DNA from: Lotus japonicus
Taxonomy: Eukaryota; Streptophyta; Magnoliopsida; Fabales; Fabaceae
Direction: 5' to 3'
NCBI RefSeq assembly: GCF_012489685.1
Contig: NC_080043.1
Coordinates: 55,760,289 to 55,824,288, forward strand
DNA: 64,000 nucleotides
Below, one piece after another: positions 46,759 through 57,228 of this stretch; position 1 is the first letter of the stretch, and every line of letters starts with the position of its first letter. A model generated the notes under the pieces. It was given only the letters and a program-made list of their open reading frames with translations. It did not search any database and had not been told where the DNA came from. Made by a program: the position numbers and the translations under genes.

Positions 46759-49700
46759 TCATGCTGGACAAAAGTCCATATTCAGATTTTTCAGAATGAA
46801 ATTAAATCTATCCTCTGCTAAGGGCTTTGTAAAAATATCTGCCCATTGATGGTCAGTATCAACAAACTTCAGAAGAAGTACGCCTTTTTGAACATAATCT
46901 CTAATAAAGTGATACTTTACCTCAATGTGTTTTGCCCTTGAATGTAAGATCGGATTCTTACTCGATGAGATTGCAGCAGTGTTATCACAATAGATTGGGA
47001 TATTGCTCTCAAGGATCTGATAATCCTCCAGCTGATGTTTCATCCAGAGCATCTGAGTGCTGCATATTGCTGCTGAGATGTATTCTGCCTCTGCAGTGGA
47101 TAGTGCTATGGTTGACTGCCTCTTGCTTGCCCATGATACTAAGTTACTTCCCAGAAATTGACAATTTCCAGAAGTGCTTTTTCTCTTTGTTCTATCTCCA
47201 GCATAATCAGCATCACAATAACCTGAAAGCTTATACTCTGATGTTTTCTTATACATCAAGCCAAGGTTAGTGGTGCCTTTCAGATATCTTAGGATCCTCT
47301 TAACAGCAGTTAAGTGGGTTTCCCTTGGATCTGATTGGAAACGAGCACATAAATGAACACTAAACAGAATATCTGGCCTAGATGCAGTTAAGTATAGAAG
47401 TGATCCTATCATACCACGATAGAGCTTCTGACCCACTTTATCACTTGCATCTTCCTTTTCCAGAATGCATGTTGGATGCATTGGAGTCTTAGCAATTGTA
47501 GATTCTGTCATATTGAACTTCTTCAGAAGTTCTTTAGTGTACTTGCTCTGATGGATGTATGTTCCTTCTGGTGTTTGATCTACTTGTATACCCAGAAAGT
47601 ATTTGAGTTCTCCCATCATACTCATTTCAAATTCGGCCTGCATCATCTTAGAAAATTCTTTGCATAGAGATTGATTAGCAGAACCAAATATAATATCATC
47701 AACATAGATTTGCACAATTAAAATATCATCTTTGTAAGTTTTGCAAAAGAGAGTTGTATCTACTTTACCCCTTACAAACTCGTTCTCCAGAAGGAATGAG
47801 CTGAGTCTCTCATACCATGCTCTGGGAGCTTGCTTCAGACCATAGAGGGATTTCTTCAATTTGAAAACATGGTCAGGGTTCTTCTCATCTTCAAAACCTG
47901 GGGGTTGATGAACGTAGACTTCCTCTGATATATAACCATTTAGGAAGGCACTCTTAACATCCATCTGATGAAGGATTATGTTGTGATTCACTGAGAAAGA
48001 GATCAGCAGTCTGATTGCTTCTAGTCTAGCTACTGGAGCAAATGTTTCAGTGTAGTCTATTCCTTCCTACTGACTGTAGCCTTGAGCTACTAGCCTTGCC
48101 TTGTTTCTCACTACATCTCCTTTCTCATTCAGCTTGTTTCTGAAAACCCATTTGGTTCCAATCACATGAACGCTTTGAGGTTTCTTCACTAAGCTCCAAA
48201 CATCATTCTTGGAAAATTGATTCAGTTCTTCTTCCATAGCCAGAATCCAGTCCTTGTCCTGAAGAGCTTCATCTATGGACTTAGGTTCAATTAATGACAC
48301 TAATCCTTTCAGACTAAGCAAGGTCTCTTCAGAGGGTCTGAAGGCTGATCTGGTTCTGACTGGTTCATCTTTGTTACCCAGAATCAATTCCTTAGGATGT
48401 GATGCAATGATTCTGCTTTTCTTCTGAGGTTGTGAATCAGAGGGACCAGCTTCTTCTGGATCATCTTCCTCTGGCTCAGCTTCCTCTGGAGCTTTGCCTT
48501 TGTCAGAAACACTTATGCTTAAATCTGCAAACTTCTCAACTAGCTTTGACTGATCAGAGTCAAGCTTATCATCAAATCTAACATGAATAGATTCTTCAAT
48601 TGTTTTAGCATCAGTATCATAAAATCTAAAACCTTTAGATCTATCAGAGTAACCAAGTAATAGACATTTAGAAGACTTAGCATCAAATTTATGCAATCTA
48701 TCCTTAGTGTTAAGAACATAACAAACACAACCAAAAGGATGAAAATAAGAAATGTTGGGTTTTATATTCTTCCACAATTCATAAGGAGTCTTATTCAGAA
48801 TTGGTCTCACTGAGATTCTGTTCTGAATGTAACACGCTGTGTTTACTGCCTCTGCCCAAAAGTGCTTAGCCATGCCAGTTTCTTGGAGCATGGTTCTAGC
48901 CATCTCCTGAAGAGTTATGTTCTTCCTCTCAACAACACCATTTTGTTGAGGAGTTTAGGGACAAGAGAAATCATGTGCAATTCCATAGGAATCAAACAAA
49001 CTCTCAAACTTGTCATTCTCAAACTCTCCACCATGGTCACTTCTGACACGCACAATCCTACAAGCCTTCTCGTTTTGCACTTGGGCTATGAAGGTAGAGA
49101 ACACAGAATGAGACTCATCCTTGCGGGATAGAAATTTTACCCATGTCCAGCGGCTATAGTCGTCAACGATGACCATCCCATATCTCTTGCCACCTATAGA
49201 CTCAGTTTTCACTGGTCCAAACAGGTCGATATGCAGAAGTTCCAACGACCTTGAGGTTGAGACAACATTATTTGCCTTGAAAGGGACTTTAGTGAATTTG
49301 CCTTTCTGACATGCTTCACAAAGAGCATCTGAAGAGAACTTCAGAGTGGGTAAGCCCCTGACAAGGTTTAGCTTACTCAGCTGAGAAATCGTTCTCATGC
49401 TGGCATGCCCTAACCGTCTATGTCATACCCACTGCTCCTCATTAACAGAAAGAAGACACTTCACATTCTGAGATTCCAACTCAGACAATCTGATCTTATA
49501 AATGTTGTTCTTCCTCTTGCTGTTAAACAGAACAGAGCCATCGATCTGACTTACAGCCCTGCAAGACTTTTGATTGAAAATAACATCATAACCCTTGTCA
49601 GCTAATTGACTTATAGACAATAAGTTATGAGTTAAGCCGTCTACTAATAAAACATTATCAATGCATGGACTACTATCTACACAAATAGTACCAGTACCAA

Positions 49701-49860
49701 CAATTTTACCATTTTCGTTCCCACCAAAGCCAACTTCGCCTCCAGGCTTAAGTTTTAGCTCTTGGAACATACGCTTTTCTCCCGTCATGTGACGCGAGCA
49801 TCCATTGTCCAGATACCATGATTGGTGTTTCAGTGGAGCTATCAAGGATATCTGCAACAT
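46759..49860 (-). pseudogene. Element E pol (protease, integrase, RT, RNase H)
   Basis: One minus-strand frame of about 1030 codons, interrupted by three in-frame stops at 49423-49425, 48955-48957 and 48067-48069. From the 5' end: protease region with LDNGCSRHMTG, where the expected DSG is DNG; pre-integrase HRRLGHAS; integrase with DDYSR, SDHGGEF and NGVVERKN; RT start [34 protein letters not shown] and catalytic YVDD; RNase H CDADYAGDRTKRKSTSG, STAEAEYI and CDNTAAI; end DFCPA. Stops 1 and 3 fit TGG-to-TGA and CAG-to-TAG transitions. The polyprotein cannot be made intact. Confidence 0.93.
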
Positions 49861-51655
49861 AGATAATCTTGTCCTTAGGTACCCATTTTCTGGGTCCTTT
49901 CTTGTTAGTTACCCCAGAGGTTCTGATCACCTTGGGTTTCTCAACATGATAGTGTAAAGGAATTTTAGCATGATATTTAGACATGGAGAAGGTTCCCTTT
50001 TTGAGAGGGGGGTTAGCAACTTTAGTAGGTAATGATTCAGGCAATATGGTACCAGAGGGTACAAAGCATTCATACAAAGATTTAGCCTTAGGCATAGGAG
50101 GCTCATTCCTATCAGGTCTAGAATAGCCAATGCCATGCATTCCATTTCTGCTTACGCCATAGATCATTGAAGCCATTAAGCTTCTATCTACGCACTTAGC
50201 CAGGAATCTTTGAAAAGACTTTTCATACTTAGATTCATTTTTACAATCAGAGGCATCACAAGCAACTATTTCTTCTAACTTAGCAATCTAGTTCTTAAGC
50301 ACAGAGTTAGAATTTACTAAAGCATGATTATCATTTTTCAACTCAGAAATAATTTTCTCATGTTCAGAAGGAGTCTTAGAAGCAGCAGAGAAATCCTTTT
50401 TCAGCTTTTTATGCTTAGTCAATAAAGAATTATACTTATCCATTATATCAGACAAAGCATGTTTTAGTTCTGAGGTTGAGAAAGAAGCGAATACCTCATT
50501 TTCATCGTCTGAGTTAGGATCTTCTTCTGATGCTGAGTCAGAGTCAGGTACTTCTTTTGACTCTACTTCTTTGTCTTTGACAATCGCCATGAGTCCTTGA
50601 ACTTCACCATCAGAGTAAACATCTTCTGACTCTGATTCGTCAAAAGTCACCATCAGACTTTTCTTCGTCTTGAAGTGCTTCTTTGGCCTCTTGTCCTTCT
50701 TCAACTTTGGACAATCACTTTTGTAGTGCCCTGATTCTTTGCACTCGAAACATGTGACTTCCTTGATTGATGACTTCTTCTGGCCTGAGGATTCAAACTT
50801 TCCTTTGGCCTTTCCAGAGCCTCTGTACTTGCTCTGCTTGTGCTTCCAGATGCGGTTGAGTCTTTTAGATATTAGAGTCAGCTCATCTTCATCAGAATCT
50901 TCTGATGCTTCTTTAGATTCTTCTGATTTAGCTTGGAGAGCTTTTGACTTCTCAAATTTAGCCTTCTCAGATTTGGATTTCAAGGCTATAGACTTCTTCC
51001 TCAGATCCTGCATCTCTGAGCGCTTCAGCTCATGACATTTCAGTATGCTGATGAGTTCTTCTAAACTCATACGCTCAACATCTCTCGTAAGCTCTATTGA
51101 TGTCACCAAAGGCATCCAGCTTTCAGGAAGACTTCTGATGACCCTTATGACATGATCTTTCGTAGTGTAGCTTTTGTTGAGAGGACGTATTCCAGCTACA
51201 AGCAACTGAAATCTGGAGAACATTTCTTCAATGAACTCGTTTGGTTCCATGATGAAGGATTCATACTTTTGAATCAGGGACAGCGCCTTTGATTCCTTCA
51301 CTTTCTTGTTTCCTTCATGAGACATCTTTAAGGATTCAAAGATGCCCTTGGCAAACTCACGATCTGTAATCTTCTGGTACTCTTCATAGGAAATAGCACT
51401 TAGAAGAATGGCTCTAGCTTTGTGATGTTGTGAGTAAAGCTTCTTTTGCTCTGCAGTCGTCTCTGACCTGGGAATCTTCTTGCCATCTGCATCAACTGGA
51501 CGCTCATAGCCATCCACAATGATATCCCAGAGATCTGCATCGAAACCCAGAAAGAAACTTTCAAGACTATCTTTCCAATATTCGAACCTTTGACCGTCAA
51601 ACATGGGAGGCTTTGCATTGTATCCATCTTTCTGTGTTTCACTGGTGGTAGCCAT
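49748..51655 (-). pseudogene. Element E gag (and gag-pol junction)
   Basis: The ATG at 51655 opens 455 codons to a TAG at 50288-50290. The same frame then continues from 50287 through the gag tail to 49748, so the TAG is probably a nonsense change. The N-terminal domain (PPMFDGQRFEYWKDSLESFF, then LWDIIVDGYE) is the Sirevirus gag core, followed by a lysine-rich linker, a CX2CX4HX4C knuckle (CFECKESGHYKSDC, about residues 304-317) and an acidic segment. The protease region resumes in another frame at about 49840, which marks a frameshift, natural or mutational. Confidence 0.88.
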
Positions 51656-51713
51656 TGTTTTTCACACCGGCCCGGATCACTGAACACTGTTAGGTGTGGT
51701 AATCAGAACTTGC

Positions 51714-51725
51714 GCTCTGATACCA
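51714..51725 (-). promoter_or_regulatory. Primer-binding site of element E
   Basis: TGGTATCAGAGC on the minus strand, 2 bp after the 5' LTR; perfect initiator tRNA-Met complement. Confidence 0.9.
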
Positions 51726-51727
51726 AT

Positions 51728-52940
51728 TGAAAGTATGAAAAACGGTAGAAAGGGGGGGGGGTTTGAATAACGTTTTCAAGATAAAACTTCCACCTTAAGA
51801 TTTTAACAAATCTTTTCGAGACTCAAGAGGTGCTTAAGATAAGAGATAGAAAAGCACACAAGGATTTTATCCTGGTTCACTTGATGAATCACTCAAGCTA
51901 ATCCAATCCACCCGTTAAGGTGATTTCTTCCTTCTTAGAATGAAGGCAATCCACTAATCAGGTAAATGTTACAACTGCACTTGAAACCTACAAGTGACTA
52001 ACAATACACTGACTTAGCTCACACTAAGATTCACTCTCTTAGTCTTCTCTAGGATCCGATCAACCTTGATCTCCCAAAGGCAAACTATACAACTGTATAT
52101 GAAGTTCTTGTTTACAAAGATATTGCTTCTAAAAAGCTTATAGTAAACACAATGAATTCAAGATGAAAGAAAGCTTAGAAGGTTTGAATATTGCTTGCGC
52201 GTGTGTAAGTTCTTCTAGCCGCATCATTCAATCTTCAGCCTTTATTTATACTCCAAGGATTAGGGTTTGAACGTTGCATGGGAATGCTACCGTTGGAGGG
52301 CAGTTCTGGAATTTCCAGCTTCTGCTGTGGCTGAGAATGTTAGGTTAGGTCGTCAGGATAGTACATTTGCTTTTGTACTTTGGATAGTGATTTGACCTTT
52401 AACCTCGTTTGACTTCTGATCAGAGGAGCGCTTCGTGTTGGAACTTGTGAAGCTGTTGATCAGAGTCAGAAGGAAGCAAGGATCCTCTGACCGCTGTACC
52501 TTCTGATCTTCACTTCAGAGGATCAGTACATGGTCTTCAGAGCCAGTTGCTTCTGGACTTCAGAGTCTTCACTCTTCAGCTTCTGGATCTTCAGAGTCTT
52601 CTACACCATCAGAACTTCTGAGCCTTTAGAGTATCTGGGTTGTCAGAACGTCTGGATCATCAGAGCTTCAAGTGAGCTGAGTCCTTATCAGAGCTTGATT
52701 TACTTCAGATCTTCTGAAGCTTTTCTACTGTTCAGACTGAACATAGAGATTGCGAAAGCGTTGCTAGGATCACTCTTTAAGCACAGTGCTTCTGATTTGT
52801 GTGAGTTTGTGTCAAGGTCAGAACCTGTTAAGAGCACACTCAGAAAACACGTTAGAGTACCATAATTGTTCATACTAAAATGTTAACTTGTAATCATCAA
52901 AACATAGAGTTGTACTACTAGATCAAAACTTGATCTTACA
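51728..52940 (-). repeat. 5' LTR of element E
   Basis: A 1213-bp LTR, intact. It is rich in TCAGA/CTTCTGA words and contains the uninterrupted site (around 52561) into which F inserted in the other LTR. Confidence 0.93.
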
Positions 52941-52945
52941 TCCAC

Positions 52946-55900
52946 TCCATATGATTGTGTAAATCATTTTGCAACCAACCGGGCTTTGTACCTGTTTATA
53001 CTTCCATCAGCATTGTATTTGACTGAAATATCCACTTATATCCCAATGACCTCTTTCCTTCTGGTATATTGGTGATTTCCCAAGTCTCATTTTTTGCCAG
53101 TGCTTGAACTTCTTCTATTACAACTGCTGCCCATTCAGGTTTCTGCAGAGCTTCTTGAATATTTTTGGGAATTTCTATGTTGTCAACATCAGCTACAAAT
53201 GACCTGTATTTTTGTGATAACTTTCCATATGAAACATATCTCTCAATAGGGTGTTGAGTACAAGTTCTCACCCATTTTGTCATGGCAATAGGAATATCAG
53301 TGTCAGTTGCATTCATGTTAACAGGAACAGAATTAGGAACAACATTACTCGTAGGGACTTCATTTTCTAGGGTCTGGTTGGACTCATGGTTCTGCGTTGG
53401 AGTTGTGCTCGACTCTACTTCCTTCCTCTTTTTCCTTTCATAAGTCTTCAAGTTTCCTCCTTGTACTTTTGGGTCTTGATTCTATTAGGATGAAGTTAAA
53501 ACTTCAACTCCATCATTTTCAGTTTCTGCTACAACTTCTGTTGTTCTTTCAATTGACTTAGGTGTTGTTTCAGCTGGTTGAGAGGAGGCTTGGGTTGGTA
53601 AGGTTTGTGCAGGTTCAGTTTGTTCAAGTACCAAAGATTAGTATTCCAAAGTTTCCAAAGTTTCAGTTGGATACCTGTATGATTGCTCCCCCTGAATGCC
53701 AACTTTGGTGTAATAGGCTTGATTCTCAAAGAAAGTTACATCCATAGTGTGGTAAAAATTTTTAGTTATGGGAGAGTAGCACCTATATCCTTTTTGGTGG
53801 GGAGAATAACCAAGAAAAATGCACTTGATAGACCTTGGGTCTAGTTTGCTACGGTGGGGGTTGAGGTTGTGGACAAATGCTGAACATCCAAAGACTTTTA
53901 GTGGAATGGAAGAAAGGATTTTGCTGGCTGGAAAGGTGGTTTGAAGTGTGGATAATGGGGTCTTAAAGTCAAGGATACGGGAAGACATTCAGTTTATGAG
54001 ATATGTGGCCGAAAGGACAGCTTCTCCCCAAAATTGTTTTGGAGCATTAGTAGCCGACATGATTGATCTAGTCACTTCCAAAAGGTGTCTATTCTTCCTT
54101 TCCGCAACTCCATTCTGTTGGGGGGTGTCTACACAAGAACTTTGATGAACAATTCCAACCTTTTGAAGGTAGGAAGTTAGAGCAAGATTGTAATACTCAC
54201 GACCATTGTCAGTTCTAAGTATCTGAATCTTGCTTTGAAATTGTGTTTGCACCATGTTATGAAATACTTCAAAAATCTTCCCAACTTCTAATTTTTCCTT
54301 CATTAGAAACACCCAAGTGACCCGTGTGTGATCGTCAATGAAGGTGACAAACCATCTTGAGCCAGTAATGTTGTGAACCCGTGAAGGTCTCCATACATCA
54401 CTATGGATTAATGAGAAAGGTTGAGATGGTTTATAGGGTTGTGGTGGGTAATGGCTGCGAGTATGCTTAGACAATTGACAAGTTTCACACTGAAAATTCT
54501 TCTAGTTTTTATTGAATAATGAGGGAAAAATCTTTTCCAAGTACATGAAATTTGGGTGGCCTAATCTGTAGTGCCACAACATTACATCATTTTCACTACT
54601 TGGAATTGTTGCTACTGCATAAGAATGGGTCTTCAATTCTTCTGATTTTTCAACTTTGAGGAGGTAGAGTCCAGCACACTCTTTAGCATTGCCAATCGTC
54701 TTCCCCGACTCCAAAATCTGAAATTCACACAGGTTATGGGAGAATTTAGCAACATATTTCAAATCTCTTGTAATCTTACTAATGGACAACAAGTTACAAT
54801 CAAGTTCGGGCACATATAGAACTGATTCAAGTGTAATATGTGGGGAAATAATAACTGATCCTTTACCCATGACCTTAGAATGTGTTCCATCAGCTATTTG
54901 AACAGTGTAGTTATAGGGACAAGGAGAATAACTACAAAACAAAGTTAAGTCTCCAGTCATGTGATCTGAAGCTCCTAAGTCAATGATCCATGACTCTATT
55001 TTTCCTTTGCTAGTGTTTAAGGCATATAAGAAATTACCTTTTTGAGCCACTACAACAGTACCACTTTTTCCTGCAATGAACATGGTCTGCTGAAGGAGTT
55101 TTTGAAGAGTCTCCATTTGTTCTTTGCTGAATGGTGATGAATTAGAGTTTACCTCAGAGTTTTGGTGGTGAACCACAGTGTTTCCTCTGTCTTCCTTGCT
55201 TTTGAATTGTTTGGCTTCTGGAGGTTTTCCATATATACTCCAACAATTCTCCTTGGTGTGGCCTGGCCTCTTGCAGTGATCACAACAGGGGCGAGTTTTC
55301 TTTTGTGGTGGCTGAGGTTGGTTTCCTCTTGCTGCCATTGCAGAGCTTTCAATGGATGAGGCTGAGATGGATGTCTCTAGCATGAGTTTCCTCCTGCTTT
55401 CTTCCCTTCTTACTTCTGAGAAAGCTTCCCGAATTTTTGGAAGTGGTTTGGTTCCAATGATCCTTCCATGAACTTCATCAAGATCCTTGTTTAGTCCCAA
55501 TAGGAACTTGTAAATTCTCTTTTTCGACCAGGTCCTTGTATTTCTTCTGATCCTCCGTACAACACCATTTAACTTCTTCATATATGTCCAGTTGCTGCCA
55601 ATGTCTGTTGAGTATGTTAAAATACTCAATAACTGAGGATTCTCCCTGTCGAAGGTCATGGAGTATGCTTTATATCTCAAACACAACAGATGTATTGTCG
55701 ACATCTGAGTACGTCTCCTTCACTGCATCCCATATATCTTTTGCAGTGTCATAGAACATGAAATTTTCACCAATTTCATTTGTCATGGTGTTGAGCAGCC
55801 TTGTCATCACTTGGCTGTTCTCAAGTTGCTATTTTTGAAGATTGATGTCCCCTTTCTTAGGACACTTGGAATCTCCTGTGATGTAGCCTTCTCTTCCTTT

Positions 55901-56056
55901 TCCTTGGAGGAAGATCGTGACTGACCTTACCCATTGGTTATAGTTCTGGTCGTTCAACTTATGACCAGTGATAAGGTGAGTAAGCCCGTCGTGTGAGCTG
56001 GTCGGAAATGATCCAGCCTCCGCCTTGAGCGACTCATCAGATTTTTGGTCTCCCAT
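52946..56056 (-). pseudogene. Element D gag and N-terminal pol
   Basis: The gag start at 56056 (MGDQKSDESLKAEAG) stops after 75 codons; the coding sequence continues in pieces. It includes a gag core with KIYKFLLGLNKDLDE-type sequence, a CCDHCKRPGHTKENC knuckle, a protease WIIDLGASDHMTG in which the DSG serine is leucine, integrase (FIDDHTRVTW, RTDNGREY, NGVAERKNR) with an in-frame TGA at 53989-53991, and the RT beginning at 52996-53451. The sequence is cut at 52946 by element E and resumes at 36756. Multiple stops and frameshifts make it inactive. Confidence 0.88.
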
Positions 56057-56093
56057 GGCTTGACGGTGCTAGGTTAGGGATGGCTCAGATCGA

Positions 56094-56105
56094 GCTCTAA
56101 TACCA
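56094..56105 (-). promoter_or_regulatory. Primer-binding site of element D
   Basis: TGGTATTAGAGC on the minus strand, directly abutting the 5' LTR; one base from the standard initiator tRNA-Met site. Confidence 0.85.
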
Positions 56106-56329
56106 TGCAGAAAATGTCTGATATTATATTGATTGGTAAAATGATACATGAGCGGTATTTATAGAATACAAATGACTAAAGACCTGGGCACTATTCTAGC
56201 CTAAAAATCAGGGAAAATATTCTCTCTATGAATGCTAATAACATTGACATAAAAGTCCTAATTAGCTGTACAAATCAGACTCTAATTATTCTAATTAGTG
56301 TGCTAATTAATTGCATTTGACTTTCAACA
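56106..56329 (-). repeat. 5' LTR of element D
   Basis: A 224-bp LTR with TG...CA ends, followed by the CAAAA duplication and then the rest of the C LTR. Confidence 0.92.
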
Positions 56330-56334
56330 CAAAA

Positions 56335-56608
56335 TATTAAGGAATAATTATACAAATTCTGGATGTTCGAGAGCCAGTCCTCTCTTAGTAATTCCGGAAT
56401 TTGAGAGCCAGACCTCTCTCACTAAACTCACAACTTCTGAATGAATCAAATAAACAAACACAACCCCTATTTGATAACCACCCCTAGACAGTTACAACTA
56501 GACACAACTAGCAAATAATAACTGACCCAATTTAAATAAAAACAACCCCTAATTGCTACTCGGGGTTTCAACTGCTACTGCAGGCACTGTTCACACAGTG
56601 CTCTATCA
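56335..56608 (-). repeat. 5' LTR of element C, main part
   Basis: 274 bp of the 288-bp LTR; the other 14 bp are at 35178-35191 beyond element D. Confidence 0.88.
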
Positions 56609-56613
56609 GATTG

Positions 56614-56989
56614 ATTACATGAGTCATTTTCAATGTCATTTTATTGGTCTTCATACTCAAGCGCCGCCCTTTGTACTCAAGATTTCTTAGATTTGCTATT
56701 TCTTTCATCAGTTTTACAAGCTGATCTTTTTGATTTCGACATTCCCTTCCTTAAAAAGTAACAAGCTATTTATGTTTTTTTTATATCACGGAGGACATCT
56801 TGATGATGTTAGAAGAGAAAAAAAAATTAAAAAATGATTACATGTTCTATTTGTAGTTTTGATACTATGAGTAAGCTCATCACTTCTTTCTTTCTCAGTA
56901 TGTGTACAACTATTGATTGTGTATACATCTATTGCACAGTTCCTATATGTTGTTTGTTTATGGACTGCAATGAAAAATAGCTCTCTTGA
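56614..56989. other. Block DNA between element C and the FDM-like exon
   Basis: No ORF recognised. Possibly intron of the gene fragment that follows. Confidence 0.4.
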
Positions 56990-57228
56990 TATGGATGTTA
57001 TGGTACAACAGAAAGCCGGTGAAAATCTTTTAAATCTGGCAGCAGACAAAAGGTTTGTCTAACCTGTTCCTTTGCTTTGTTATTGTGCAAGGTTTCACTC
57101 TCAACATGAGAATAGCTGGTTTTTAAAGAGAAGAAATCCATGCTAAAATCATCCAACTTGAAAATCAATTGGTTGTGAAATAAAAATTAGAATTGGAGAT
57201 TCAACATCTAAAACGGAAATTAAATGTT

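Larger units (their letters stand above)
36762..52940 (-). mobile_element. Element E: SIRE/Sirevirus-type copia retrotransposon inside D
   Basis: Minus-strand element, perfect 5-bp duplication TCCAC (36757-36761 and 52941-52945) inside the D reverse-transcriptase gene. The 5' LTR is 51728-52940 (1213 bp); the 3' LTR is 36762-42043, interrupted by F and lacking about 85 bp near its outer end. Apart from that, six or so differences were seen over about 1.12 kb (about 99%). Order: LTR, primer site, gag, pol, two env-like frames, non-coding zone with an antisense ORF, polypurine tract (minus AAACGGGGAGAT, 42044-42055), LTR. An ORF downstream of pol and this gag type are features of the SIRE/Maximus lineage. 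Confidence 0.93.
35192..56329 (-). mobile_element. Element D: Ty1/copia retrotransposon inside element C LTR
   Basis: Minus-strand copia with LTRs 56106-56329 (5', 224 bp) and 35192-35442 (3', 251 bp). It is flanked by the perfect 5-bp duplication CAAAA (35187-35191 and 56330-56334). The 27-bp length difference is a local duplication/insertion at about 35396-35423. Otherwise the LTRs differ at 4 positions (about 98%). Primer site TGGTATTAGAGC (56094-56105) and polypurine tract (minus TTGAGGGGGAG, 35443-35453) are present. The coding region is split by element E and carries several breaks. Confidence 0.93.
34064..56608 (-). mobile_element. Element C: short non-autonomous LTR retroelement, host of the nest
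   Basis: Minus-strand element with 288-bp LTRs: the left (3') copy is 34064-34351, and the right (5') copy is split by element D into 35178-35191 and 56335-56608, which also sum to exactly 288 bp. The LTRs start TGAT and end TCA on the minus strand. Flanking 5-mers are CATTG (34059-34063) and GATTG (56609-56613), one mismatch. Without D the element is about 1.4 kb, with a primer site, an 826-bp interior and a purine tract (minus GGCGGGGTAT at 34352). The LTRs differ at roughly 25 positions (about 91%), the oldest in the nest. Its size is close to TRIM/small LARD elements. Confidence 0.85.
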
